A stretch of 33,421 nt of DNA from an uncultured Clostridium sp. Lineage in GTDB: Bacteria; Bacillota; Clostridia; Lachnospirales; Lachnospiraceae. This document shows, piece by piece, positions 1 through 9,529 of this stretch. The notes beneath the pieces were generated by a model, which saw only the letters and a list, made by a program, of their open reading frames with translations, had not been told where the DNA came from and made no database searches. Numbering within the stretch: the first letter of the stretch is position 1; each line of letters opens with the position of its first letter. The DNA lies in assembly GCA_900541315.1 (NCBI GenBank), contig UQJF01000014.1:1-33421 (forward strand), given 5' to 3'. A program made the position numbers and the translations under genes.

Positions 1-58
1 CACACTCAAATCCGCATCCTACGTGATTAGTACAGTTATTTACGAAACGATGTACTAG
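1..58 (-). repeat. Partial copy of a dispersed inverted-repeat (MITE-like) element, cut by the contig edge
   Basis: Read on the minus strand, these bases match the first 58 bases of the full element at 26386-26550 at 51 of 58 positions. All seven differences are transitions. The core TACATCGTTTCGTAAATAAC is the terminal repeat of that element. The copy runs off the left edge, which fits an assembly break at a multi-copy sequence. Its TAG at 55-57 is the stop codon of the thiI gene. Confidence 0.75.
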
Positions 59-1239
59 CCGCGGCAAGCAATAACTTCCACAGTATCCAGCGCAGTCTTC
101 ACCATCTCATCGATCTTTTCTTCCAGATGACGCTCAGAATTTCTGATCACCTTAAGATTTGGCTTTGTAACCGGGTGCTTTGCTACGAAAATAGTACAGC
201 AGTCCTCATATGGCTGGATTGAAGTCTCATAAGTACCGATCTTCTCAGAAACATCCACGATCTCCTGCTTATCAAATCCGATCACCGGACGGAAAACAGG
301 CATAGTGCACACTTCATTAGTAGAAGCCAGTGACTGTAACGTCTGTGAAGCCACCTGTCCGATACTCTCACCAGTGATCAGCGCAATAGAACCTGTCTTC
401 TCAGCGATCGCCTGTGCAATACGCATCATATAACGGCGCATGATAATGGTCAGCTCCTCATGTGGGCACTGCTCATAAATATAAAGCTGGATATCTGTAA
501 AATTAACTATATGCAGATTGATGGGGCCTGAATAACGTGCTACCAGATTTGCCAGATCAACTACCTTCTGTTTTGCTCTCTCACTGGTATATGGCGGCGC
601 ATGGAAATAAACAGCATCGATCTTCACTCCACGTTTTGCGATCATATAGCCTGCAACCGGGCTGTCAATACCGCCGGAAAGCAACAGCATTGCCTGTCCA
701 TTGGTGCCAATAGGCATACCGCCTGGTCCTGGGATCATCAGGGAGAACAGGTTCACTTTCTGGCGTATCTCCACGCGAAGAAGTACATCCGGATGATGTA
801 CATCCACTTTCATCTGTGGGAAAGCCTCTAAAATTGCCTCACCCATATCCCGGTTGATCTGCTCAGAACTTACAGGGTACTGCTTATCCCCTCTTCTGGC
901 ATCTACCTTAAAAGTAATATTTTTGTCCGGATATACCTGATCCATATATTCTACTACATGCTTTTTCAGGTTCTCATAATCCTTATCCTCGATCTGCACC
1001 ATAGGGCAGATATCAGCGATACCAAATACACGCTTTAACGCTTCAATGGTATCATCATAATCATACTCTCCTAAAGCCTTTACATAAATACGGCCGGATT
1101 CCTTTGTAACATCAAACTCACCGTCTACAGAGCTTAAAGCATAACGGATCTGACGGATCAGGGCATCTTCAAACATATATCTGTTTTTACCCTTTGTGCC
1201 GATCTCTGCATACTTGATCAAAAATGACTGATACTGCAT
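55..1239 (-). CDS. thiI: tRNA 4-thiouridine synthetase ThiI (394 aa)
   Basis: Cytoplasmic enzyme that adenylates U8 of tRNA and inserts sulfur to give 4-thiouridine; in some bacteria it also delivers sulfur for thiamine synthesis. The N-terminal ferredoxin-like and THUMP region (about 1-165) is followed by a PP-loop ATP-pyrophosphatase with SGGIDSP at residues 188-194. The protein ends soon after the PP-loop domain and has no C-terminal rhodanese domain, as is usual in Firmicutes, so sulfur probably comes straight from the cysteine desulfurase encoded just upstream. The start is supported by an AGGAAG ribosome site. It is the last gene of a minus-strand run starting near 9529. Its stop codon TAG is the TAG of the dispersed repeat at 1-58, so the repeat insertion may have set the C-terminus. 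Confidence 0.95.
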   Translation of the reverse strand: MQYQSFLIKYAEIGTKGKNRYMFEDALIRQIRYALSSVDGEFDVTKESGRIYVKALGEYDYDDTIEALKRVFGIADICPMVQIEDKDYENLKKHVVEYMDQVYPDKNITFKVDARRGDKQYPVSSEQINRDMGEAILEAFPQMKVDVHHPDVLLRVEIRQKVNLFSLMIPGPGGMPIGTNGQAMLLLSGGIDSPVAGYMIAKRGVKIDAVYFHAPPYTSERAKQKVVDLANLVARYSGPINLHIVNFTDIQLYIYEQCPHEELTIIMRRYMMRIAQAIAEKTGSIALITGESIGQVASQTLQSLASTNEVCTMPVFRPVIGFDKQEIVDVSEKIGTYETSIQPYEDCCTIFVAKHPVTKPNLKVIRNSERHLEEKIDEMVKTALDTVEVIACRG

Positions 1240-1303
1240 AATACTTCCTTTCTTTTGTTTTTATCTAGGCTCACAAACCTGCGCTGACGCGCTTATCTGC
1301 CTG

Positions 1304-2458
1304 CTATTTTATAGTAAATCTCCTAAGCACCGGCAGAAGCTCCTTTAAAACATCCACTGCATAGTCGATCTCTTCTTTTTTATTAAACATCCCAAAACTG
1401 AATCTTAAAGTAGAATCCAGTAATTCCTTTTTCACCCCGATCGCCTTTAAAGTACCGCTGATGGCCGGATGATTAGATGAGCAGGCAGAACCGGAAGAAA
1501 CATAGATACCTTTTTCTTCCAGGGCATGAAGAAGTACCTCGCTTCTTACCCCCTCAAAGCTTAAACTTACGATCTGCGGAGCCCCTTCTGTGCCCTTTAA
1601 ACTATTGACTGTAACGCCTTCCATTTCAGACGCCCTAAGGATCAGATAGTCCTTTAAGCCTGTAAGATACTCCATCTTGGCACTGTGGTCTGTATACATT
1701 TCTTTTGCTGCCACGCCAAGACCTGCAATACCGGGAACATTTTCTGTACCGGAACGCATATCCTTCTGCTGGCCGCCTCCATAGATCAGAGGACGGATCT
1801 TTACCTTTTCATCAATATATAAGAAACCAACGCCCTTTGGCCCATGGATTTTATGTCCGCTGACACTTAACAGGTCAATGCCCTGTTTTTTGGGACGAAT
1901 CACCATTTTCCCATATGCCTGGATAGCATCTACATGAAATACGGTCTTTGGATTTTTTCCATGTACCAGACGCCCGATCTCATCAATTGGTTCAATAGCG
2001 CCGATCTCATTATTTACATACATAACAGACACTAAAATAGTATCCGGACGCAAAGACTGCTCCAGTTCTTCCAGTGAAATATGTCCATTGTGATCCACAT
2101 GAAGATAAGTCACCTCAAAACCTAAGGACTCCAGAAATGCCAGCGGCTGATACACAGAGGCATGCTCGATCCTGGTGCTGATAATATGCTTTCCTGCTCT
2201 CTGGTTTGCCAGGGCCGTACCAATAAGTGCCATGTTATTAGACTCTGTACCCCCGGATGTAAACAGGATTTCTTTGTCTTTTACCTTTAAGGTTTTTGCA
2301 ATATCGGCTGCAGCCTGACGGATGTATTTCTCTGCCTCCATGCCTTTTGTATGCTTAGCAGAAGGATTTCCGAAATCTTCCATCAGTGTTTTTACCATAA
2401 TATCCCGGACAGAGTCCAGAGCCTTTGTTGTGGCTGAATTATCAAAATATGCTTCCAT
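1304..2458 (-). CDS. Cysteine desulfurase, NifS/IscS family (384 aa)
   Basis: PLP enzyme that removes sulfur from cysteine and carries it as a persulfide, here most likely for ThiI. Visible motifs are TSGGTESNN (68-75), the PLP lysine in SGHKIHGPKG (K203) and the active-site cysteine in SSGSACSSNHP (C326). The full family length is present. The start codon overlaps the stop of rsmE as TAATG, with an AAGGAG site inside rsmE, so translation is probably coupled. ThiI follows after 64 bases. A dedicated desulfurase next to thiI is a known arrangement in Firmicutes (NifZ-ThiI in Bacillus). A general Fe-S role cannot be excluded, but no IscU/SufU scaffold gene lies beside it. Confidence 0.93.
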   Translation of the reverse strand: MEAYFDNSATTKALDSVRDIMVKTLMEDFGNPSAKHTKGMEAEKYIRQAAADIAKTLKVKDKEILFTSGGTESNNMALIGTALANQRAGKHIISTRIEHASVYQPLAFLESLGFEVTYLHVDHNGHISLEELEQSLRPDTILVSVMYVNNEIGAIEPIDEIGRLVHGKNPKTVFHVDAIQAYGKMVIRPKKQGIDLLSVSGHKIHGPKGVGFLYIDEKVKIRPLIYGGGQQKDMRSGTENVPGIAGLGVAAKEMYTDHSAKMEYLTGLKDYLILRASEMEGVTVNSLKGTEGAPQIVSLSFEGVRSEVLLHALEEKGIYVSSGSACSSNHPAISGTLKAIGVKKELLDSTLRFSFGMFNKKEEIDYAVDVLKELLPVLRRFTIK

Positions 2459-3207
2459 TAAAATGCTCCTTCCAGCTTCATCATCAAAAGAGCCAGTATA
2501 GCAGGACCTGCTGTTTCTGTGCGCAGGATCCGTTTTCCAAGGCTTACAGGCTTTACTCCCATTTTCAGGGCAAGTTTAATCTCTTCCTCATCAAATCCGC
2601 CTTCAGGTCCGATAAACACTGCGATCTGCTGTCCTGGTGCCAGTCTGCCTAATACCTGCTTTATTCCGTCCATTCCCTTTTCCAGCTCATAGGGGATCAT
2701 GGACAGATCAAATTTCTGCTCTTCTATATAGGAAAATGCCTCTTTTAAGCTCATCACCATTCCCACTTGTGGGATATAGCTGCGCTTTGACTGCTTGGCT
2801 GCACTTTCTGCAATAGCCTGCCAGCGGCGTACCTTTGCCTCTGCTTTTTTTGCGTCCAGCTTCACCACTGCATTTCTGGTGGCAACCGGAATCACACCTG
2901 CAGCCCCCAGTTCCACAGCCTTCTGGATGATCACTTCCATTTTATCTGATTTTGGCAGTCCCTGAAAGAGCCATATTCTGGAAGGAAGCTCTTTGCTGTC
3001 TTCGTTTTCAGAAAGGATCTCTAAAATCCCTTCTCCCTCTGCATAGCTTTCTATCTGACAGTTATAATCTTTTCCTGTACCGTCGCTGATAAGCACTGCT
3101 TCCCCGGTCTTCATGCGGAGCACATTTTTCATATGGTTCAGATCTGCTCCTGTGATCTTTACCTTTCCCTCTCCAATGGCAGAAGGATCCACAAAAAAAT
3201 GATACAT
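2458..3207 (-). CDS. rsmE: 16S rRNA (uracil1498-N3)-methyltransferase RsmE (249 aa)
   Basis: SPOUT-fold SAM-dependent methyltransferase that makes m3U1498 in 16S rRNA. An N-terminal PUA-like part (about 1-70) precedes the SPOUT domain. The SAM-binding trefoil knot is visible as FIGPEGGFDEEE and then LGKRILRTETAGPAILALL near the C-terminus, both hallmarks of RsmE. The start follows AGGAG with a 6-base spacer, 9 bases after the prmA stop. The prmA-rsmE pairing is common in Firmicutes, often near dnaJ; no chaperone genes are present here. Length is typical. Confidence 0.95.
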   Translation of the reverse strand: MYHFFVDPSAIGEGKVKITGADLNHMKNVLRMKTGEAVLISDGTGKDYNCQIESYAEGEGILEILSENEDSKELPSRIWLFQGLPKSDKMEVIIQKAVELGAAGVIPVATRNAVVKLDAKKAEAKVRRWQAIAESAAKQSKRSYIPQVGMVMSLKEAFSYIEEQKFDLSMIPYELEKGMDGIKQVLGRLAPGQQIAVFIGPEGGFDEEEIKLALKMGVKPVSLGKRILRTETAGPAILALLMMKLEGAF

Positions 3208-3216
3208 GTAAGGCTC

Positions 3217-4173
3217 CTATTTCTTTCTTGCAGTAACAGAGAGCCATTCTCCCTGATAAGTGATCTCTACAACTTCCAGTTCTTCACTGGCAGCAAATGC
3301 AGCCCGAACTGCTTCTTCCTTCAGGTTGATAATACCGGAAGTAATGAAATATCCACCCTTTTTCAAGTGTACCGGGATCTCTTTTACCAGCATGATGATA
3401 ACATCTGCTAAAATATTAGCAACTACGATATCATATTTCTCATATCCGGCCCAGTCCTGAACAGCCTTGTCATCAATGATATTTCCCTGAAGTACATGGA
3501 AACGGTCGCTGCTTATATCGTTGGAAGCCAGATTTTCACCAACAGCTGTAATGGCATTTTCATCCAGATCTGTTCCCCAGACTTCCTTTGCACCCAGTTT
3601 TAAAGCAGTAATGCCTAAAATACCACTTCCCGTTCCTACATCCAGGATCTCGCTTTCGCTGTGGACATATTTTTCCAGCTGGCGGATGCAAAGCTGAGTC
3701 GTTTCATGCATACCGGTTCCGAAAGCAGTTCCCGGATCGATCTGTACTAACAGCTTGTCCTTGTGTTCTTCCGGAATAGTCTCCCAGGTTGGCTTGATCA
3801 GGATATGATCTACTGTAAAAGGCTTAAAATACTGCTTCCAGTTGTTGATCCAGTCCTTATCTTCCGTTTCAGAAGCTTCGATGGAACGCTGTCCCAGATT
3901 TGTATATGCAGCCAGCTCATCCAGTCCTTCTTCCACACGGCGAAGCGTCTCCTCTACCTGGTCATCATCATCCAGATAAAAGCTTACCTTTGCAACACCT
4001 TCATCCGGCGGAAGCTCCGGAAGGATATCTATGAACATGCCTTTTGTTTCTTTTTCTGTAAGAGGCACATTATCTTCTACTTCGATGCCCTCAATACCCA
4101 CATCATCCAGCATGCTGCTTACCAGATCAACTGCTTCTGTGGTAGTAGTCAGAGTGAATTTTTTCCACTTCAT
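3217..4173 (-). CDS. prmA: Ribosomal protein L11 methyltransferase PrmA (318 aa)
   Basis: Class I SAM-dependent methyltransferase that trimethylates ribosomal protein L11. The N-terminal substrate-recognition domain (about 1-110) is followed by NNWKQYFKPF, the SAM motif LDVGTGSGILGI and the catalytic-loop sequence VVANILADVI, all typical of PrmA. Length is normal (293 aa in E. coli, about 310 in Firmicutes). The start has an AAGGAG site 8 bases upstream. It lies 15 bases after the TSUP permease and 9 bases before rsmE in the same run. Confidence 0.95.
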   Translation of the reverse strand: MKWKKFTLTTTTEAVDLVSSMLDDVGIEGIEVEDNVPLTEKETKGMFIDILPELPPDEGVAKVSFYLDDDDQVEETLRRVEEGLDELAAYTNLGQRSIEASETEDKDWINNWKQYFKPFTVDHILIKPTWETIPEEHKDKLLVQIDPGTAFGTGMHETTQLCIRQLEKYVHSESEILDVGTGSGILGITALKLGAKEVWGTDLDENAITAVGENLASNDISSDRFHVLQGNIIDDKAVQDWAGYEKYDIVVANILADVIIMLVKEIPVHLKKGGYFITSGIINLKEEAVRAAFAASEELEVVEITYQGEWLSVTARKK

Positions 4174-4188
4174 AATGCATTTCTCCTT

Positions 4189-4944
4189 TTAATGACCCGT
4201 CAGAATTTTTATAAATAAGATCCCCAGTACCACCAGAACAACCGGACGGACGATTTTCTGGCCATCATGGACTACCAGCCCTGAGCCCAGGTAATTGCCT
4301 GCTACAGAACAGGCTGCTGCTGCCAGTCCCAGAGGATAATAAACATTTTCTGCTATAATAAATGTCACCAGTGCTGCCACATTAGATGAAAGATTAATGA
4401 TCTTCGTCTGTGCGGATGCGCCGCGGGTATCCATTTTTGCTGCTCCTGTAAATACAAGCAGTAAAAAAGTTCCTGTACCCGGTCCATAAAAACCGTCATA
4501 ACAGCCGATGAAGAAAGCCGCGGTCACAGAAATCAGAAACATCTTTTTGTAAGGAACGGTTCCTGTATTTTCATCTTCTCCCATGTTTTTGTTTTTTAAT
4601 ACATGATAAGCTACGATCGGAAGGACCACGATCATCATATGCCGGATCACAGAATCTGAAACCAGCAACGACACCTTTGCTCCCAGAACAGAACCTGTCA
4701 TAGCACAGACTGCCGATGCTATGGCCATTTTCATTTTTCCTTTTAAATAACCATGTTTTAAAAGTCTCACCGCAGAAATGGAAGTTCCTATGGTAGAACC
4801 CATTTTATTGGTTCCAAGAGCCAGATGGGCCGGAACCCCTGCGATCAGATATCCAGGGAGAGAAATAAGTCCCCCGCCTCCGGCAATGGAATCTACAAGA
4901 CCTGCCAGAAATACCAACGGGCAGACGATCAGATAAGCTGTCAC
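4189..4944 (-). CDS. TSUP (TauE/SafE) family membrane permease (251 aa from a GTG start)
   Basis: Multi-spanning membrane protein of the TSUP family, which includes proposed sulfite, sulfoacetate and other organosulfur anion exporters. The first helix region AGLVDSIAGGGGLISLPG and the second repeat motif YDGFYGPGTGTFLLL are the two diagnostic half-motifs of the family. About eight hydrophobic segments can be counted. I chose the GTG at 4944 because AGAGGAAAT lies just upstream of it; an in-frame ATG at 4983 has no ribosome site. The substrate cannot be read from sequence. Its place ahead of cysteine desulfurase and thiI is suggestive of sulfur handling but not proof. Confidence 0.88.
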   Translation of the reverse strand: MTAYLIVCPLVFLAGLVDSIAGGGGLISLPGYLIAGVPAHLALGTNKMGSTIGTSISAVRLLKHGYLKGKMKMAIASAVCAMTGSVLGAKVSLLVSDSVIRHMMIVVLPIVAYHVLKNKNMGEDENTGTVPYKKMFLISVTAAFFIGCYDGFYGPGTGTFLLLVFTGAAKMDTRGASAQTKIINLSSNVAALVTFIIAENVYYPLGLAAAACSVAGNYLGSGLVVHDGQKIVRPVVLVVLGILFIKILTGH

Positions 4945-5045
4945 AATTATTTCCTCTCTTTCGTACAGTACAAAGCAACTCATATCTTAACACAGTTTAA
5001 ATGCACTGGCAATAAAAGGCCGCTTATTTTTGCATATTCTTCCCT

Positions 5046-6167
5046 TTACTCCTGCGCTTTCACTGCCCAGCGAAGCTTTGTAGACTTAGCCCTTCCGTTT
5101 TTGGCACATTCTTCTGCAGACGGGCGGATCACATCCTGGTTGATCTGGCTGTAGATCCCGGCTTTTAAGCCTTCTTTAAAGGCTTTCTTTACCAGGCGGT
5201 CTTCGCCGGAATGGAAGGTAAGGATCGCAGCTCTCCCCCCTGGCTTTAATGCACCTGGAAGTTTATCCAAAAATGCATACAATACCTCAAATTCACTGTT
5301 AATATCAATGCGCAGTGCCTGGAAGGTACGCTGGCAGGATTTCTTTACCGCCTCTTTTTTCTCTGCTTCCGGCAGGAAAGAAAGTGCTTCTTCAATCACT
5401 TCTTTTAACCGGGTAGTTGTTTCAATGGGTCTGCCATGCTTCTTCTCATTCATCACTTTTCTTGCGATCTGCTCTGCATATGGCTCATCTGAGTTTTCCA
5501 CCAGCATTCCCTTTAATTCTTCAAAATTAAGTTCTTTTAAACGCTCCGCCGCAGTTTCTCCTTTAGAAGGATCAAGACGCAGGTCCAGCGGGCCTTCATT
5601 TTTAAAAGAAAAACCTCTGTCTGGATTGTCGATCTGCATGGAAGAAACTCCCAGATCAGCTAAAACAAAGTCAAATCCCCCTGCTTCCTCTGCCACCTGG
5701 TCAATATTTGCAAAATTTAAATGCTTAATAGTTAAAATATCCGGTCCAAAGCCTTTATCTGTCAGACGTTTTCTGGTTTTTTCCATTTCAATGGTATCCA
5801 CATCCAGAGCATATATGTGGCCTTCGCCCTTTAAGCAGGCTAACATATGGCTGGTATGACCACCATATCCCAAGGTTGCATCCAATCCGGTCTGTCCAGG
5901 CTGGATGTTCAGGAAATCCAAAATTTCCTTTACCATAATAGAAATATGCATACCTGCAGGTGTACTGCCCTTACTAATGACCTTTGCAATGGTATCCCCG
6001 TATTTTTCCGGCTGGAGTTCTTTGTATTTCTCTTTATAGGATCTTGGATGAGTTCCTTTGTAACGGACACGGCGCTTATGAGGTGTTTGTGGAGTTTCTG
6101 CCTGGTCTGCTGTTCCTGGGGTTTTACCAGCACCTTTTAAATTGTTCTCTTCCATATTCTTCTCCAT
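5046..6167 (-). CDS. RsmH-like 16S rRNA (cytosine1402-N4)-methyltransferase with N-terminal extension (373 aa)
   Basis: SAM-dependent methyltransferase of the RsmH/MraW family. The core is clear: DATLGYGGHTSHML (SAM motif), DFVLADLGVSSMQID, RGFSF...GPLDLRLD, FQALRIDIN and AILTFHSGEDRLVK, in family order. It differs from canonical RsmH in two ways. It has about 75 extra basic, Pro/Thr-rich N-terminal residues before the usual start, and it sits with recQ, not in the division and cell wall cluster ahead of ftsL. Lachnospiraceae often carry such a second copy (recalled, not checked). The start at 6167 follows AAGGAG with 4 bases; an earlier in-frame start at 6209 lacks a site. It may be the main RsmH, a redundant copy or a paralog with another rRNA target. 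Confidence 0.85.
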   Translation of the reverse strand: MEKNMEENNLKGAGKTPGTADQAETPQTPHKRRVRYKGTHPRSYKEKYKELQPEKYGDTIAKVISKGSTPAGMHISIMVKEILDFLNIQPGQTGLDATLGYGGHTSHMLACLKGEGHIYALDVDTIEMEKTRKRLTDKGFGPDILTIKHLNFANIDQVAEEAGGFDFVLADLGVSSMQIDNPDRGFSFKNEGPLDLRLDPSKGETAAERLKELNFEELKGMLVENSDEPYAEQIARKVMNEKKHGRPIETTTRLKEVIEEALSFLPEAEKKEAVKKSCQRTFQALRIDINSEFEVLYAFLDKLPGALKPGGRAAILTFHSGEDRLVKKAFKEGLKAGIYSQINQDVIRPSAEECAKNGRAKSTKLRWAVKAQE

Positions 6168-6187
6168 TTTTCTCCTTCTTATCTTTA

Positions 6188-6231
6188 TGTACTCTCGCTG
6201 TACTCTCAAAATCTTTACAACATCTTTACAA
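6188..6231. repeat. Two pairs of 9-bp direct repeats, each with an 11-bp period
   Basis: In the 84-base gap between recQ and the rsmH-like gene, TGTACTCTC occurs at 6188-6196 and 6199-6207, and TCTTTACAA at 6212-6220 and 6223-6231. Both pairs have an 11-base period, about one helical turn. They may be protein-binding half sites or simple slippage. No promoter can be assigned with confidence. Confidence 0.5.
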
Positions 6232-6251
6232 AAAGGTATCAGATCACAGTT

Positions 6252-8105
6252 TTATGCCTGTTCTCTGATCGCTGCCAGGAAACGTTCTCCATATTTCTCA
6301 TATTTAAACTCTCCCACACCAGATACAGAAAGCATTTCTTCCTTATTTGCAGGCTTTATAATACACATATGGGCCAGTGTCTTATCAGAAAATACAATAT
6401 AAGGAGGAACTTTTTCTTCTTTGGCGATCTGTACCCGAAGCTTTCGCAGCATTTCAAATAATGTTTCCTCTGCCTCTGTAAAATCACCTGCTCCGGCCAG
6501 GGCGCTCTTTTTCTTCCTGCTCTTCTTCTGTGTTTCCTGCTCACTTTTTGTCTGCTCTTTTGCCAGCTTCATCCATACTGTTTCTTCATTATTTAACACA
6601 GATCCGGCCTTAGTCGTCAGAAGTAAAACTGCATATTCATCATTGGTAGCTGTAATATACCCGTCTAACTGCAGCTGGTTTAAAATCTGGCGCAGACGGT
6701 ATACCGGAACTTTCGCCAGTGAGCCATACTCTGGATTTTCATTCATCCCATAGCCCCGGATCTTAGCCGTATTTGCTCCATGGACTGTATCAATGATCAC
6801 TGTTGCCCCATATCTCTGTCTGCTGGTTTCAATACAGGAAAGAAGTGCTTTTGCCATCTCTGTTATATCAGTATTTTCAAATTGCGTAAGACAATTGGAA
6901 CAGTTTCCGCAGTAATTACTGCCGTATTCCCCAAAATAACGTAGGATATAATCCCGCAGACACTCATGGGTAAAGCAGTAAAAGGTCATTTTTTTCAGAC
7001 GTTCTCTGTCCCGCTCCATAACTAACTGTCTTGTCATAGGGTCTAAGGCTTCATTATCCTGATTATGGTCAATGAAAAACTGGTTCGTAATTACGTCCTG
7101 TCCCCCGTAAAGAAGAATGCACTCCGCCGGTTCTCCATCGCGGCCTGCTCTTCCTGCTTCCTGGTAATAGGATTCCATATTTTTCGGCATATTATAATGA
7201 ATAACAAAGCGCACATTGGACTTATCAATTCCCATTCCAAAAGCATTGGTAGCTACCATGATCCGCACATTGTCATAGATAAACTCCTCCTGATTGTGCT
7301 TTCGCTCCGCATCACTTAAGCCTGCATGGTAGCGGGTGACAGAAAAGCCTTCTTTGATCAGCTTTTCACATACTTCTTCCACGATCTTGCGGGTAAGACA
7401 ATAGACAATGCCGCTTTCTGCCTTATGCTGCTCTAACAGCTCTACTAATGCCTGATATCTGTCTTTAGGTGTCTGTACTCCAAAATACAGATTGGTCCGG
7501 TCAAAACCGGTGGTTAAAACTTCTGGTTCCTGAAGCATAAGAATGTCTATGATATCATCCCTTACCTCTGCAGTTGCAGTAGCCGTAAAAGCACTGACTA
7601 CAGGCCGCTTTGGAAGACGTTTAATAAAATCTACGATCTTCAGATAACTTGGCCTAAAATCCTGTCCCCACTGGGAAACACAATGTGCTTCATCCACTGC
7701 CACCATGGAAATATTTACCTGTGGATCTAAGGCAAACCGAAGAAAATCCTCTGTTACCAAACGCTCCGGCGCTACATATATAATAGGATATCTTCCCGTT
7801 CTGGCTAATTCCAGTACCTTTCTATATTGACCAGGCGTAAGAGAACTGTTTAAATAAGCTGCCAGTATACCAGCCTGGTTTAAGTTGCTTACCTGGTCTT
7901 TCATTAAGGATATAAGAGGCGAAACCACAAGTGTGATCCCGCCCATCATAAGTGCCGGTATCTGATAGCAAAGGGACTTTCCTGCCCCCGTTGGCATGAT
8001 GCCAAGGACATCTCTTCTTTCTAAAATGGCACCTATCAGTTTTTCCTGTCCATCCCTAAAGGTATCATATCCAAAATAATGCTTCAAGATCTCGTATTGA
8101 TTCAT
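6252..8105 (-). CDS. recQ: ATP-dependent DNA helicase RecQ (617 aa)
   Basis: 3'-5' DNA helicase acting in recombination and replication-fork repair. Helicase motifs are in order: FRDGQ (motif 0), TGAGKSLCYQIPAL (Walker A), DEAHCVSQWGQDFRP (Walker B and the aromatic-rich loop), SAFTATAT, then the second RecA domain with YYQEAGRAGRDG. Four zinc-ligand cysteines follow around CLRDYILRYFG and CGNCSNC, then an RQC winged helix and a C-terminal HRDC domain. Length matches E. coli RecQ (609 aa). The ATG at 8105 lies 2 bases after the stop of the SEC-C gene, implying coupling; an upstream GTG at 8132 is in frame but would overlap that gene. Confidence 0.97.
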   Translation of the reverse strand: MNQYEILKHYFGYDTFRDGQEKLIGAILERRDVLGIMPTGAGKSLCYQIPALMMGGITLVVSPLISLMKDQVSNLNQAGILAAYLNSSLTPGQYRKVLELARTGRYPIIYVAPERLVTEDFLRFALDPQVNISMVAVDEAHCVSQWGQDFRPSYLKIVDFIKRLPKRPVVSAFTATATAEVRDDIIDILMLQEPEVLTTGFDRTNLYFGVQTPKDRYQALVELLEQHKAESGIVYCLTRKIVEEVCEKLIKEGFSVTRYHAGLSDAERKHNQEEFIYDNVRIMVATNAFGMGIDKSNVRFVIHYNMPKNMESYYQEAGRAGRDGEPAECILLYGGQDVITNQFFIDHNQDNEALDPMTRQLVMERDRERLKKMTFYCFTHECLRDYILRYFGEYGSNYCGNCSNCLTQFENTDITEMAKALLSCIETSRQRYGATVIIDTVHGANTAKIRGYGMNENPEYGSLAKVPVYRLRQILNQLQLDGYITATNDEYAVLLLTTKAGSVLNNEETVWMKLAKEQTKSEQETQKKSRKKKSALAGAGDFTEAEETLFEMLRKLRVQIAKEEKVPPYIVFSDKTLAHMCIIKPANKEEMLSVSGVGEFKYEKYGERFLAAIREQA

Positions 8106-8107
8106 AT

Positions 8108-9529
8108 TTATGCCTGATTCTTTCCGCAGCACTTTTTATACTTTTTGCCGCTTCCACATGGGCATGGATCATTTGGATAGATTTTTGTAGTCTTACGGAC
8201 TACCTGTCCATTTGCCTTGCCCTGATTTAAAAGACCTGCTGCAATGTCCGTATTTTTCTTCTCTGCAGCCATGCGCACTGCCAGTCCATCTGCGCTAAAT
8301 CCCCTGTTGCACCATAAATGTTCTGCATTGGACAGCTCCATTGCATAGCGCAGTGGTTCTTTTGCATCTTTGATATCCTCAAAAGATGCTCCGATCTGTC
8401 TTAAGGTATTTAAAACAAACTGAATCTGCGCCTGAGGATCTGGCTCTGCTCCGCCTTTTCCTACATCTGTTCCCATATCACGAAGCTTTGCAATAAAGGC
8501 TTCTAAGTATACCTCCGGGGTAGTCCCTGCTGCCTGTGCCGCTGCTTCTAATTCTTTTCCATATTTTCCCTTCAGATAGTTTCTTAAATTCTTTTCTGCA
8601 GTGGAGATCACATGGTAGTCTTCGTTTACATACTTTAAAAATTCTTCTTTTGCTGGAAGGTACATTGGCTTGTCCATGGTGTCACGCAGCAGCTTTCTGT
8701 AGGAAGTTTTCTCCCCTGCAGATGCAAAAAACTGGTCGAAATCCTTTTCCTCCACGTTCTGTCCGCCCTTTTTTGCAAATGCTTTTACCATTTCCTTCTG
8801 TTCGTTCTGGAAATCTTCTGTAAAAGAAGGATGTACAAACAGACCGTCCATGGTAGCCAGTACCTCCGGAACTGTATCTCCGATCAGCTGCTGTAAGGTA
8901 CAAATCCCTAAATATCTTGGCTGGAAAAGGATGGTATTGCGATAGCTTCCTTCTTCTCTTGCGTAGCCTTCAAAATCATCCAGATTCTTTTCGTAATGGC
9001 GCAGCAGAAGCTCAAAGTCATGAAGAGCCACTACACCATACAGATGAGAAGCTGCCAGCACATAGTCAGAAAGCATGCGCATATAAGCTCTTCTTTTTCT
9101 GTATACAATATCCTGTGATAAGGCTTCGTAAGCTTCCATGCAGCCATACTCATCACACAGAACTGCCAACATCTCATCTTTTCCATAAAAAGCCAGGCAG
9201 AAGCCTTCAAATAAAGCAGAATCGCTCATAACAGATGCAATTCTCTCAATTCTGTCTGCCTTCTTTAATTTTACTTTTTCCTCTTCCTCTGCCTGAATGT
9301 CCTGCCACAGTTTCAGGGATCCTCCTGAAATAATGGACTCCATTGCAAAGTCGATATTTTCTCCTGTCTCCCCTTCGATCACAGGACGCAGATCATCTGT
9401 ATCTGCATTTTGTACCATACGGAAATCATCATTGCCGGATAATACTCTGAGCATCAGCTGATATAGGGTTTTGATCTCATCCGCTTTGTATTTCTGCAGT
9501 TTTTTGGTGATCTGTGCTTTTATTTCCAT
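8108..9529 (-). CDS. SEC-C motif (zinc-binding C-terminus) protein of unknown function (473 aa)
   Basis: The only recognisable domain is the C-terminal SEC-C motif [17 protein letters not shown] (about 452-468), a zinc-binding tail like that of SecA, where it contacts SecB and lipids. The rest (about 1-440) is acidic, largely alpha-helical and shows no catalytic motif. The same tail is found on many otherwise unrelated cytoplasmic proteins, so no role in secretion should be assumed. It is the first gene after a good promoter at 9597-9632 and is followed 2 bases later by recQ, so it is co-transcribed with DNA repair and rRNA modification genes. Function unknown. Confidence 0.85.
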   Translation of the reverse strand: MEIKAQITKKLQKYKADEIKTLYQLMLRVLSGNDDFRMVQNADTDDLRPVIEGETGENIDFAMESIISGGSLKLWQDIQAEEEEKVKLKKADRIERIASVMSDSALFEGFCLAFYGKDEMLAVLCDEYGCMEAYEALSQDIVYRKRRAYMRMLSDYVLAASHLYGVVALHDFELLLRHYEKNLDDFEGYAREEGSYRNTILFQPRYLGICTLQQLIGDTVPEVLATMDGLFVHPSFTEDFQNEQKEMVKAFAKKGGQNVEEKDFDQFFASAGEKTSYRKLLRDTMDKPMYLPAKEEFLKYVNEDYHVISTAEKNLRNYLKGKYGKELEAAAQAAGTTPEVYLEAFIAKLRDMGTDVGKGGAEPDPQAQIQFVLNTLRQIGASFEDIKDAKEPLRYAMELSNAEHLWCNRGFSADGLAVRMAAEKKNTDIAAGLLNQGKANGQVVRKTTKIYPNDPCPCGSGKKYKKCCGKNQA

